From positions 5,270,001-5,334,000 of the forward strand of contig CM082585.2 in NCBI GenBank assembly GCA_040954595.2: 64,000 nt of DNA. The letters are read 5' to 3'. The notes below the pieces were generated by a model. The model saw only the letters and a list, made by a program, of their open reading frames with translations, searched no databases and was not told the DNA's origin. Source of the DNA: Balanoglossus misakiensis. Lineage: Eukaryota > Hemichordata. Each line of letters begins with the position of its first letter. Positions within the stretch are counted from its first letter, which is position 1. A program made the translations under genes and the position numbers. Below are positions 11,001 to 23,963 of the stretch, one piece after another.

Positions 11001-14000
11001 AAACAGAATTTGCACGCGGGGATTTCAAAGGAAACGTTCAAAATATCTGTGAGGATCATTAACTTACTCATGAAAACTTTGAGTGGACGAAAGAACAAGT
11101 CGTCTTGGTCCTTCACAATATACCACGTGACTTCATTTCTCTGCAGGCAAAGTCGACATTTTTCAAAATAACGAGGAGGGTACCAGGGGCGCTTTTGCTC
11201 TTCGTCACATCAGAGATCGCGAAAAGAAGAAAAGGAATGTATAATTTCAAAAAACGTACCCGTAGAAAGATTTAGAATACATATCGGATGCTCCAAAACT
11301 CACAAAAGGTAAACTTTCGAGTCTCGATTTTCAGAACTGGTTCAAACCGGTTATCAAAACGCAGAGTGATGTCAACATCGGGATATAATCTAATTGTTCC
11401 TGTCAAAAACGACCCGGCCGAAACTGCACTGGAGTATTATCTGTCGTTCTCTTAGGGTTCTTGGTCCAGTTTTCTTCCATATTTCTCAAAAATGTGTCTT
11501 TTTATCGATAAATTCCCGAAAAGGGAAATCTTGAAATTCTGCGTATGACAGTATTACCATTACCACTTAAAAATAGCTCCTCCAAAGTCTTGACATTTTT
11601 TTAAAATGTCAACATGACATGTTCTGACTACAAATGATGCTCATTATCCACATTGTCATTATCCGGCGGCCACAAATACATTGAACTAATCGACCAACAT
11701 GTATCCGAAATGCGAGCGCGTGACCGAGGTAAAAAAATATGCTTAGCCTAGTATAACGTTACGCAAAATCCCTCTTGGCTACGGTGAAGTTCTCAGAAGC
11801 GTTTCATTACAATAAATGGCATGCATAAACAAAGTACATTTAAGTAAGTTCAAAGTGATTCAGAACAGATGTAGGTGACGACAGCACTCAGAATAAAACT
11901 GGAATCCTCCGACACGATTTATCCGAGATTATTCTTCGCACATGCGCATAGAAGATCAACCAGGCATCCATCTTGATTTCCCCCACACGGTTTGACCAAA
12001 GGAAACGGAGACAATCTGACATCTCGTTAATTCTTCAAGCTCTTGCACGAAATACTCGATATAGTACATGCAGTGACCACAGGCATTCACAGAACAACTT
12101 AGGCAAATACATTCCAACCAAGCCAACATGTATTATTTACGCAATAGTAAATTACTGCTGAATTATTTTGCATGAAGAGGCCAGGAATTGTACAGAGTTC
12201 GACATGTGCAGGATTAAGGCAGTACACGCTTCGAAAAATCAAAATATTAAACCTTTAAAATTCTTATATTTTCCTCGAAGCAAATTTAGATTAATTCACT
12301 CTTGAAATTGAGCATAAAAATTGGAGTCACCATGCAAAATGTTGAATGACAGGCCGAAATTGTTTAAATTTGAAATTCAAAATGGGACTAACGCTATTTA
12401 TGTAAATGTTTTATATTTCAGAAGCATTTTATTTCAACCAATGTTTCTGTAAGTTATCTCTGCGGAGCCAACTTATCTGCCGATCTTCTGGAAATAAAGT
12501 GGTGTTTAACATGCGCCAAGTTTTCTTAATGTTTAAAAGCTCCCAATCGTGGTTGCGCATTTAAAATCTCACATGATTATTGGAACAGCCTCAAGATGTC
12601 CCCCAAGGTGCGTTAGATGTGTCAGTCAAATTAGCGACCGGTGCGCGCGCGCAGCGAGATCATCGCGGTCAGCGCTGGCGGACTTCTGAACTCGATTACT
12701 TCTCACGTTTGCTCAGTTAATTGCAGTTTAACCGTTCATTTGGATGCCAAATCGCTTGATTGATGGCCCCAACACTCGTGGATTTGATCTTGAGGAAGGC
12801 AAGCGACACGCGGACATTGCCTACTGTTCTGCGTTTCAATCGACAGTTTTGAAAACGTTAAAAGGTTTTCGGTGTTTACTTCCGGCGGCGACCGAGTCAG
12901 AGTCGAAGTAACAGTGCGAATTAATCGCCAAGACACCGGGAGGCAAGAATGTTTTGAGCAAACAGTAAGCGTCTATAGAAAAGCGATTCAACTGGTACCC
13001 ATCCGAAGTCACTGCGCATGCGTACTTAACAATTACGCAATTTTGCTGACGTGGAATTTCACTGCAGAAAAAAAAAACTGTACACTGTATAATCAGCTTG
13101 CAACATCTACGTTAAACGTCACGCGATGGTCGGGAACTTGGAAGTGTGAACATTTCCTTTAGGGTGAATAATTAATGGTTGTCGACCATTTAATGTACTA
13201 CAACCCCGGTATCAATATTTGATTTATTCATCTCACCGACATAACGAGTGACAGCGACAGAAACAGGTGGTGTTGGTCATTAAAATGGTAATCTGGTTTC
13301 ACGATTCAAGATATGCATTATGGATTTAGAGTGCGTAGGCAGAGATTCTGTCATAAGTTGTAAAATATGTATAGGTACATTTGAAAAAAAGAGTTTTTTT
13401 TGGAGAAAAATGTTGGCAGATGGTGCTTAGGTAATACAGTTTCTTCTCCAACGCCATGAAGAAACCGGTGGACTAGTGGCAATCGAAACAAAAATGCTGT
13501 AACAGTGGCTTAAAAAATGCTGACATTTCCAAATCCTCTACCCCCATAAATCAATTGGTTCGCCCCTTAGATCACTGACACGATTCCAACGCACGGGGAC
13601 GAGATTTCTCATCTTTGTCGTTGGCCAGGAAGTAGGTCGCTTGCCTGATTAAAACTTCAAAGGAGAGAATTGGCAAACTATGCTTTGAAGCGTCGATCGC
13701 TCTCAAATGAGTTACGTCATCAAGTCAGCTCTTAGGCATAGGTTCGAATAAGCATGAAATCTTAAAAGAATATAAGTACATTAATATTGTACATCAAAGC
13801 ATGGGTTTAGGGCCTCAGAGAATCGCTTCAGTTTCCCTTAACATCTTTTCTGAAAATATGATGGTATATTACTTCTTTTGATAAGAAACATGGAAAGAGA
13901 AAAAAATTCAAGTCACATGCAGACACATAAACCAATATAAGACAGTATATGTATTAGCGCGGATTTATACAGCTCACGGCTTTTACAGCGTACTATCGAC

Positions 14001-15531
14001 AGACCAAGAATCTTCCTATAGCTAGTGGCTTAGTGCTGGACAATACCGGCTTAACGGTTCTTTTAATGGACTCCATTCCTGATTTAGACTGAATTTATCA
14101 CTTGGGGACAGATTTAACAAGAAATAGTAATCTTGTTGGAATTATTTATGAAAGATTCTTCGATGTTAGGATTTATCATCGGCACGACCGACCCGCTTTC
14201 ATCGGGGAGCAAAAAAGATCTGTACCCAATGTTCCCCTTCCTGGAAAACTCGTACTCGTCTGTTATACCTATGAATTTACTGATGCGAATGTACGATTCA
14301 TTTGAGAATTGTAGCTCAGCGAGTTTGTTTTCTTATTTAAAAATTTACAGACACCATAGAAATACAAGATTACATCACAGTCTACCCTGATAAAATGAAA
14401 ACACACGGCGTCCCTGCGGTCCCCCGCCCATTTCAGGCGGGATATTTTGTCGTCTGCTGATTTTTGGTGTCTTTTGTAGATTGGAATACGCCAAAGATCT
14501 TTCGATGTTTTAATTTTTTATTTATTTCAAAAGAATGCCTACAGAATTAATGCATGAGCCAATGTATTACCAGGAAAACTCTATTGAGATTGGAAGGGGA
14601 ACTGAGAGAAAACTGAAGATCAGACGGCTGAGTCCAGACAAGTCAACATTACCTTTGCTGAGCCAGGGGTTGTAAACAAATTGAACGAGAGATAACTTGG
14701 TGAATTTTCTAACATTGTCAGGGATTGCGCTAGACCTCAGAATATTGGGGTCCCTGGGACCCCTTCCTGGTTCATGTGAACGCGATCCCTGATTATATTC
14801 AGAGAGGGGTGAATATGAGAGAGAGAGAGAGAGAGAGAGAGACGTTAAACTTTGCGAGCTGTCGCTAGTCTGGTGTCTTTGTAATGTGAGTGTGCCCTTT
14901 GATGTCAAATGTGATGACTCTGAGGAAAATGACTTTGAAGAATGCTTGAAAACGACTTAGACGTCCAGCGTTTACACGACAATGGACCCTTCAGAGGACA
15001 TTTTCTTTAATTTGATTTTTCCATACATATCACCAGTTTCGTATTCTCCACAGCTTACGTTAATGTTACCTGAGCACATCTTTGTATGACGTTCATTGAC
15101 ACGTGTACAATTTTATGACAGATATAATCTCACAATTCTGGCACGGCCAAAAGCTCTAATATAATAATAGTGCGTAGATTGATATCCGGAAGCTTGATAT
15201 TCGAAACACGATATCAAATCTGGTTATTGATGCTGAATGTCGATTTATGATCGTTACCGAGTGTTTACCAGGGGCCTTCCATCTCCATTGAGACAAAATT
15301 AGGGTTCCTCATTACAAACCGATGAGTTCTCTTAATGAATTTATCTCGGGGCCAAAAGCTTACTGAAGGAAGTGTTTTAACATTGAGAGCACGGCACAAC
15401 TATCTGTGTAGTTGCAGTGCTTTGGACTAGGGGCACAACTCGACGTTTCCGTCTAGGAAGCGCGCCCGATAATTGTGGAACTTCGGTGCGTTAAATACGT
15501 TCGGCCATTAAGTTGGAAATGTCACTAGGTC
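8037..15531. other. Gene-free stretch
   Basis: The region is mostly AT-rich with no coding block I can tie to a family. The longest frames are a 102-codon plus-strand frame at 8154-8462 and overlapping frames on both strands at 8985-9407. None has a domain motif or paired splice sites. A GC-rich island with (GC)n-like sequence lies near 12640-12690, and a (GA)n tract at 14816-14842. Confidence 0.4.
14816..14842. repeat. (GA)n microsatellite
   Basis: Uninterrupted GA dinucleotide repeat of about 13 units. Confidence 0.9.
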
Positions 15532-15589
15532 TGCGTAGCAGGGCTGTGTGGAGGAATTGCTGTATGACGTCACACAGCCCTGCCACGCA
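15532..15589. repeat. Short foldback, 19-bp arms
   Basis: The arms at 15532-15550 and 15571-15589 are inverted copies with one mismatch, built on GCAGGGCTGTGTG. A 20-bp loop containing TGACGT separates them. It could be a MITE relic or a structured site; no flanking duplication was found. Confidence 0.65.
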
Positions 15590-18500
15590 CAAACTAACAG
15601 TCACACTTACTGGCAACACCTCTAGGTGAGAAGCGTGACCCCCTTTTCAATGTCTACGTGACATGTATTACCGTCATATGATGTAACTGGTCATAAATCT
15701 ATGTCGTCCCCGTATTATGAGAATGCGTCATACCTGGAGACAGGCACAGAAAATGCACAAGTGTGTTCTTTGCTCAGCTGACGGTGGTATTTTTTCGAAA
15801 TAATTCAAAAAACATCAAATAATGTCCTGGAAATGCTATGTCTCCCCGCCAACCTCGAACTCTGTAGCGACTATTCAACGAGGGTCATGATTGTAATTTT
15901 GTCAAGGGAGGGCTGGGGTATCTTTTTGGTAGTAGGTAGAGGGTTCGTTCATTTTCAGTGAACAATGACAAGAATTTACCGAGTCGGACCCACTCCCGGC
16001 CATATCACTAATTTGTTTTACAGGAAACTTCTGACTTTCAAACAAACTTTTTAACAACGTCGCTAAAATCTGAAAAGTGTACGTTTCCATCAACATGGAC
16101 ATCGACATTTTCGTTTGCAGCTGTTCAGATTTGGACAAAACACGCTTCCTGATGCTGTACTTAAAATCAACTCTGTAAAAATAGCACATCCGCACCGCGT
16201 ATTCATTCGAAATGTCAACGTTTTGTGGCAGCATATGATAGCGGCAATTTCATGTTTCCCGGCGATGGGACAAATTTTACCTGATAGCTGTGATTATATA
16301 CACTCGCATTAGCTTGCATTCACAACGTGAAGAATAGAATCACAGCGGGGTTGAAAAACTCGTTCACGGGTTATTTTTCACAACAACCCCCCCCCCCCTC
16401 CCCCAAGGAGGTGCCCAACTTTAGGGGCCTGCACCGAACACTGTTGCTCATCCTCACTGGTAAATTTGTGTAAGATGAAGCCAGTGAAGACAGAAAGGGA
16501 AGGTACAGCTTCCTTCCGGGGAAAAGAAATGGCGTTGACGACTCTGCTCCAATGTCCGGCACTATCCCGCAAAATACCCGGATGATGCACATCCATTCTC
16601 CGCACATGTAGGGGTCCCACGTATATACATTACAAAAACCAAAATTCATAGGTTATTCAGTTGAACTTTCAATAATATATGTCGCTTGGTTGAAATGTCC
16701 ACATCAAATGTATACCGAGTGTCAGAACTCGTGTAGGCATGTGACACGTTGACGAAAAATCGATGCCAGCTGATTCTACAGGTGATCACATACGTGTAAA
16801 TGAATAATGATAAATATTATACCAGCTTTTTAGTATCCTGGGCAGGACAAAATTGTAACCGCTATGTCATTTTGTAATACTTGAATATATGTATACATGT
16901 ATTTTATATAAAACCTCAGGGCGTTACGTCACACTACATTACGTTTCCTCCCGGACTAAAATGTGCTTCTTGGAAACAACACAGAATTGGAAGAAAGTGT
17001 CGTCTGCGAACCTGGACGTTCGATGAACGTTATTCGGGCGGGAGATTTTCTTCGGGAACATTTTTGCATAATGCCGTTTTAATTTTCAAATATATGACAG
17101 AAATTTCGACCTGTATCCCATGGGATTCAACTTGCCCAGACCTACGTAGCAATCAAGTCCGCGCAGAGAACCATCAGATTAATATTTGTTTTCCATGAAT
17201 AATTGAGTTGCAATGAAAAACGTGCGACGGTGGGTGACGTCAGAATCACGCACTGTCGATCTGACAGCGGCCAGGTGGTGTGAGAAATCCATTTCTGTCC
17301 GCACAGTCAAATGGGGGAAAAGTTATCTAGGTTTCTGTATTAAAGGTTATGGCATTCCCTGCAAATATCGCAGACGCAATTTCAGTAATGGGTCTCGCGA
17401 TGTTTTTTTTGTACCGTAGCTTAAGCCCCCATGTCCGCCTGCCGAGACGTGAACAGGTTCACTCACCCAAGAGCCACTCTACACGTCCTCCAAAAGTCAT
17501 GGGTGCTGAGATGCAACAGAGTATAATCTGTCGGTAATTCAGCGATTACACTCTAATGTAATACATATCGGACGTACGTAATACAATTGCCTCGGATCAA
17601 TTTCCAATCTAGGCAAACGTAACTGAAGACCCAAGCAAACTAAGGAAATGAATTTTTCGATTTGATATATAATGTGATATCAACCACATTAAACGTAATC
17701 AATCTATGTGGTGTTCGTACCATTAAAAGTCTTACACAAATATATTATGTGATTTAATTTCGTGCAATTTAAGATGTGTCTGGAAATGTAGAAATGTGTC
17801 TTTCGCTTCCCAGAGCAGACGTGACGATGGGGGATTTAATTTCTCAGTCTCGTTTACGCAGAGACCGGAAAAGCAAGTGATAACGAGACCAAATTCTGAC
17901 TGCAGTCTAACGAGGCTAGTTTTAGTCAAGTAAACAGCTCGCAAAAAATTGTACAGGGCAAATTTCCCTTTAAACTTCTCGACGACACCATTTCTGGCTT
18001 ATGACGTCACTAGGTACGTCATCACCTAATTAACATTCAAGCTTACTGGAGGAAACTTTGACGGTTGAACCACAACACTTTAACACGAGCGTTTTTTTCT
18101 CCCTTCAAACATATCCGACGTTCACTTAGTTTGAGCTGTGTTATTATTAAGTACGCCTGTTGCGTTTCTCTCGTTTGTCACGATATCCTTTATCCTTCTG
18201 ACCGACAATCGATAATGCAATATTAATAATGACTTTTTAAAGGCCAACGCGTTCTAAGAGCTGAACATAATTGAAAGTAGATATGGATCACAATGGGGGT
18301 TAAAGCAATCAACAGGAAGGTCAGTTTTGAGTGAATTATAAAATGAAAATTAGCAATCAATGAAGTCACACGGTAATTTTCATTAGTGTTTTTGAATTTC
18401 CTACGAAAAGGGTTTTGTTGTACGATATTTTCTATAAATGGCTAGTAAACACAGAGGAACAACGTGCGTTAAATTTGTCATGTTATGATCATGCTATGGA

Positions 18501-21306
18501 GATAAAAAAAAACAAAGCGATCGATGCTTCGCGGAGTGCATGCAAGTATGTGTAAAAGACGCCCGCATTCCAAAAAACATGGTCGATGCAGGATGAGTGG
18601 GTTGTAGCGCTGACGGACAATGAAAACTCCTTCCTATACCTCCACGTGTATAGGCCAATGCATGTACTGGTAGCGCTGTAACAGGCAAGCGAGGATGCAT
18701 GTCACTGACGGCGAGCGAATATTGTCAACCGTGACACAGACAAGCGACAGTTCTGAGCACTGAAACAAACAGTACCGCGATGAAGCTGTGCCCGAGAACA
18801 CTGACGAATACAGCTCAAAAAGCGCGCGAAATATCGACACGCAGTTTTCACTGTAAAAGTTTCGTCTTTTGAGCGAAATGTGCAGCCATATGATGTCAAA
18901 GCGGGCCAAACAGTATTCCCCTATAAAAATGTCGAAATCTATTGTTCAACAAGAACCAGTGGAGACGCTACATGCATATGGCGTTTGAGACCATTTGTAA
19001 GCGAATGCGCATGCGGGCCGAACAGACTCCAACACCACATAAACAAAAGCGGCCAAAAGGCTGAAGTTTTTATGCAAGTTGCATACATTTTTAAACCTTA
19101 AATCAATTTAAATAAAATACGCGTTTTTGAAAAAAAATATGAATTCTTTATAGCGAGCTGAGGGGCCAGCTTACCACTATTTAGAACTAACAAGCATAGT
19201 AAATCACGTCAGAGAAATTAACATTCCATAATTTATGCAAAGAACCGGCCAATAGTGGATACACGCTGTCGTATTGCAAAGATCGGCCCGTGGTCCATTT
19301 TTCATTTACGAAACGTTTAAGACACCGCAAAGTAGCTTCTACAAAATGGTGAGTTCCTTTTGATCTTTGTCACTATAATCTTCACGGATGTATTGGAACA
19401 CTCTATATGCACTTTATTACCCCGTCCTACATTGGGCTCTGTGGAGGCGTAAGCTACTAGCGCTCGTGCGTCTGTGCGATTCGTTTGTCCTGTCTATCGT
19501 CGATATCATTCCTTTTCTCAAACTCTGCCGACAACATAATCCTATCAAAAATCGACGTCATCCACTGACTCTGATGTCTAAATGATTGGATGCACGATTG
19601 TCGACAACTCAGGCCCAATTATTACCGTTTACTAACACCACCTTCTCATTGACCGTATGTCTAACGATAGAAAAATCGCTTACCTTAAAAAAAGACACAG
19701 ATATCTGGCTGTTTTAGCTTACACGTTCCATTACACGCTGTGATAGTCTGTCGTTTGGGCAGAGATCGACTGCTTTAAGGACAATTACAATCCCTGTCTT
19801 CGTCCAGCAAAGACGCATTTAGGTCCACTCGACTGAGTCAAGAGAAAACCACGCATCCTGTGTAGAGAGAAAATATATGATTTGGTAATTTTGTAACCAA
19901 GATTTCAATCACCCCAATTTTATGTACAGAAGGAAACGTCAAAATATTTAATCTTCAAATGAGATGGATATCATTTTCAAGTTTGGTTAACATCCCGGTT
20001 ATTACATTTTGACGCATTCCCATAACTTTCTTTTTACAAGAAAAACACATATTTTTTTCACCATGGAAATCAATTACACAGGCAATTAAGCTATGGATGT
20101 AGTCGCCCACGGCAATATTTACATTATGTCGCAATTACGCTAACAATATTGAGTGTTGTAATTACGTGTAATATTAATACTTGATTAATTCTAGTAATTA
20201 ATAATGAAAGTGGTTCAGGTAGACTGACTGTCATGGACAATAGCCCATTTTCTGAACACCACGAGAACCTGCGAGATCTCACGTGGCTAGGTAGTTTATA
20301 TGGGAGGACATGGTCTACGGTGTTAAACATTTCAACAGTTGCGGTTTTCGTTAAATTATGCACCTATTCTACTTACATACGAAGCTGGACTTGTATTACC
20401 TTGCTATCAACCCGTTGCTAAGGCAATTTAACCAAGTCTCGCGTGATTTCGCGATGAGCATCTAGTGCCGTTGTGATGACGCGAAAGCTGCCGAAATGCG
20501 TCTCAATTCTGTAAAAAAAAATAACTTAGAAATAACTGCGCTCCTATGTCTTATTGAATAACCGTATCGACCAATCTGAAGTGAAAACTATCAGTAACGC
20601 TATCCGTATCCACTCTGGTGTCACGTGACTCCCCCAAGGGGACAGCCTCATCGAAATTATCATACGAATTCGATTACCGAATTAACCCGCGGCGTGTGCA
20701 AGGAAAGCGATTCTTTGCATCAATAACTACATTTGGACACGGCCACTTCACATATGTGGACAGGTGTGGCGAATATATCTGGTTAACCCAACGTGAACGC
20801 GGCTTGAGTGGGAAACGCTAATTAAATCACATATTTTACAACTTGCAGTCTATTCTATGTGCGTCCGCAGTGTTTTGTTTATCTATAAGTACAAGTACAT
20901 TACATGTAATTACCTTGGAAACGCACCAAGCAATTTGTTTATCAAATCAATTAATCGATTTTTCATTACAGGATCTTTCGTAGGCTACATATTAAATCTA
21001 ATATGTTAACGACAAGAAAAATCCCCTAAAATGTGTATGCATGCCGTAATGAAATTATCGCACTACTTGTGTGTATTCAAGGTCGGCGTAATGTAACTGC
21101 CAAGGTCGATGGGAGGGTAGAGAAACCTCTGACAATTGGTACATGCACACCCCGCTGTCTTTAGCAACATTCATTTTGGCTGCCACCCACCCACCCCTCA
21201 CCCGAGCATGCTGAAACGTTCGGTATTTGATCGGGCAATCCACAGCCCACAACATCTCTCATGAAATTGTAGTTGCAATAGGAAATGAGAAAGGAAAAGC
21301 TATTTT
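15590..21306. other. Gene-free stretch
   Basis: No supported gene. A C-rich run with a purine/pyrimidine skew lies at 16388-16410. An ATG placed directly before a GTGAGT donor occurs at 19346-19348, but no downstream exon was found. Open frames on both strands lack motifs. Confidence 0.4.
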
Positions 21307-21464
21307 TCTCACAGCCCACGGTTCGCTACAAGGCTCTTCACTGAGGCGCCCTCAACCGTTCAGCAAAGGAGAAGCCCCATATGGTTATGTGTAGCGAACC
21401 TCTCGCCGGGCACACATGCAATCAGACTATAAGCCCTGCATGGACGGCGAGAGGGGCTGTGAGA
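21307..21464. other. Segment able to fold as a three-way junction
   Basis: Three perfect stems nest without conflict, apart from one shared base at 21400. The outer stem pairs 21307-21317 with 21454-21464 (TCTCACAGCCC). Stem two pairs 21320-21330 with 21390-21400 (GGTTCGCTACA). Stem three pairs 21400-21408 with 21445-21453 (CTCTCGCCG) and can be extended by ATGCA/TGCAT further in. The outer stem and stem three abut exactly, as in compact structured RNAs. No Pol III boxes or known RNA family were recognised. It may be a structured RNA gene, a cis-regulatory element or a decayed foldback transposon. The function is unknown, and it was noticed by eye without an energy calculation. Confidence 0.45.
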
Positions 21465-23272
21465 GAGTCTACAGACAATGTTACCCGCTCCACACATTAA
21501 GCATTGTGTGGCGCCCTCTTCCAAAACACCGAGGCATATATGCAGCTGTGAAACTATCAATTTTGCAGTTTCCGCTACTTGGTAGTTACGTTGCCATGGT
21601 TTTGCGTTACCAGAGCAAGTACGGCGGGATATATGTGTTGAGTGGCTGGGCAAATAATGTCAAGTGCGAGTCGATTTATCTTCGTAAACATTGACGTTGA
21701 GAGTTTGAGATCGCGAATCTGGGTTGTATAAAGTAAAACTGGAACAGTATACAAATGTATCGTTTTATAATACATCTGGCACCGAGAACAATATAATTTG
21801 TTTGTTTTTTATGAATCTGAGTAAATCTACGATATAGAAATGACTAGACAACTATGCCAATATAAATCTCTTTATCTCAGCAACAGACGTTCAATAACAC
21901 AACGTGTAAATTAATGGCGTCATCCTTGGGCAGTTTCGACGACACGATATTGTCTCCTGGATTCCTTTGTTTGTCGTTGCTTAGTGACACGGTGCTTGTA
22001 TTTAGGAAGGTGTTTGAAATAATACTCCATTCAATACAGGTATTCAAAATAATATGTGACATACTGCAGTTTTTTAGTGTAAAATGAAATTAAGCATTTT
22101 TAATATAGCGTTCTTTCAAAACTCAAATTAAGTTTTGCGAACAACGAATGTACTGAAATTAGGTCATAGATAAATAGATGCCATTTTATTGCATTTTAAA
22201 CGAAACAATAGACTACCTGCCAAGTATAATTTATTTAATTAAGTATAGATTACGGTGATTCCATGCAGATTTAGCATAGCTCGAAATTATAATTCATACG
22301 TTTTAATTTCATTTGGCTTGCTAGATTGAATACGACATTTCAACGGCAAGAATCCCGTGGTACTAGAATATGATTAGGCTTTTCAAACGTATCGCGACGG
22401 AAACGTGTTTTTTTATTTGATTCTAAGCGACTGCGTACAGATAATTCGGAATTTCTGAATATGTAATTTGCGATGGGAAAATCTTTTTGTAGTTCGCAGC
22501 AGTCGCGGAGTAGAAATGTATGTTCCGTTCCGTGAATCGGAAAGATGATATCAGTGAAAGACGCGCGGTAGTTGGCGGTTGTTGGAACAATGGCGGCACT
22601 GTTACCTCGTGACTGAAGAACAAGAAATGTCAATGTTATGTTCACGCGATCTTGGAGTCACATGGCGCCTTTCCCATCACTTAATTGGCTTGAAACGTTA
22701 GAATTTTTTTCCAGCAGCGCCTCTTCGCGCAAATGAACCTGTACATCGAAAGTAGTTTACAAACGGCGACGTTACAATGTCCCTTTTGTGGCGGGAAAAC
22801 GAGGGAACGGAAACCAGAGAAGCGAGTTTGGCGAAACAGAAAGTCGCGGACAGGTGTCAATCTTGACGGCTATCATAGTTGTGAGAATGTCAATCATGGC
22901 CTGCGGTTTAACACTCGGTTAATCCAAGTTTAAAGTCGATGGCGTGGTGGTGTTTAAAATAAAACCGTGTCAAGTCCAAAACACCATTTGGTTTGGCTTT
23001 CGTCATATTACATCAACACATGTAAAACACAAAACAAATTCCATATTAAATCGTCTTCAATAAATGTCTGCACGAATGTTACTGTCAAATCATGTTAATC
23101 GAGCCAATATTTTATCTGCTTTAATGATCTGTTTATTTTATTGGTCAGTTATTCGTGTTTGTGACCATTGCGTTCTATTCTTAGTGGGGACTTGAATACG
23201 GGTGTGTCCTCCTCAAAAGGTGTTAGTGAGCCGGTACTTCGTGGCGCGTCTTATTTTTTAAGGTGCTTGCAG
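21465..23272. other. Gene-free stretch upstream of the guanylate cyclase
   Basis: An AT-rich tract (about 22050-22320) precedes a more GC-rich segment leading to the guanylate cyclase. Around 22585 an ATGGCGGC start context reads only a few codons before a stop. No coding exon is supported. Confidence 0.35.
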
Positions 23273-23278
23273 TATATA
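23273..23278 (+). promoter_or_regulatory. Possible TATA box of the guanylate cyclase gene
   Basis: TATATA sits in a GC-rich context about 690 bp before the start codon, followed by two TAAAC forkhead-like words (near 23300 and 23315). If transcription began shortly after it, the leader would contain an 87-codon upstream reading frame at 23477-23740. This is a position-based guess only. Confidence 0.2.
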
Positions 23279-23963
23279 GCGCGCTTTGCGATGATGTGTA
23301 AACTGCGCCACGAGTAAACACTGGGATCGGCGAGCTATAAGACCGTCGAACAATCGTCACACAGGGTAACATTGTCCATGCGTAGAAACTATGTGACACC
23401 AGAGTTCAGCTGTTACCATGGTAACCAAACTTTGTCCCACAACACCACCGTTGTGTCCATTGTTTAGCGTGGGGGAATGGCGCGACGTGGACGCGCAGCC
23501 CGTGGCGACCTAAAAAAAATACAAGGTGATCGCTTTTTTGATGAGAGCAGCGGTGCGGGTAAATACATTTTTTGCGCGAACGTTTTTTGCGTGGATTGCT
23601 TTCATGGTTTGCTTAAAAGGTACTGCAGACTGCATAAGGTTTGTCGCGAAAACACAGACGCGTTGTCTCCCAGCGACTCGAACTACGCGTATTCAGACAC
23701 TTTACAAACCGACCCACCTACTCCACCTGCACTACCCTAAATGAAAATAGTTTCGCCCATTAAAGTATACGTCATGTATGGCCATAACTTTTTTGTTAAT
23801 CATAGCATTCAACAACGCTCGGCGGTATCATCTTAGCATGCCGTCACAGATATGATCGATCGGACTCGGAAATCAACGGGGACCTCTAGTTCATTTCGCA
23901 GCGTGCGTGACCACTCAACCTCAGAGACACTCGTGTGCCGGGGGAAAGTTTCCGCGTGAAACG

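Noticed and set aside
23477-23740. 87-codon plus-strand frame just upstream of the guanylate cyclase start
   Set aside because: Low-complexity Arg/Gly/Pro-rich translation of GC-rich DNA with no family match. It could be an upstream frame in the leader but is not supported as a gene.
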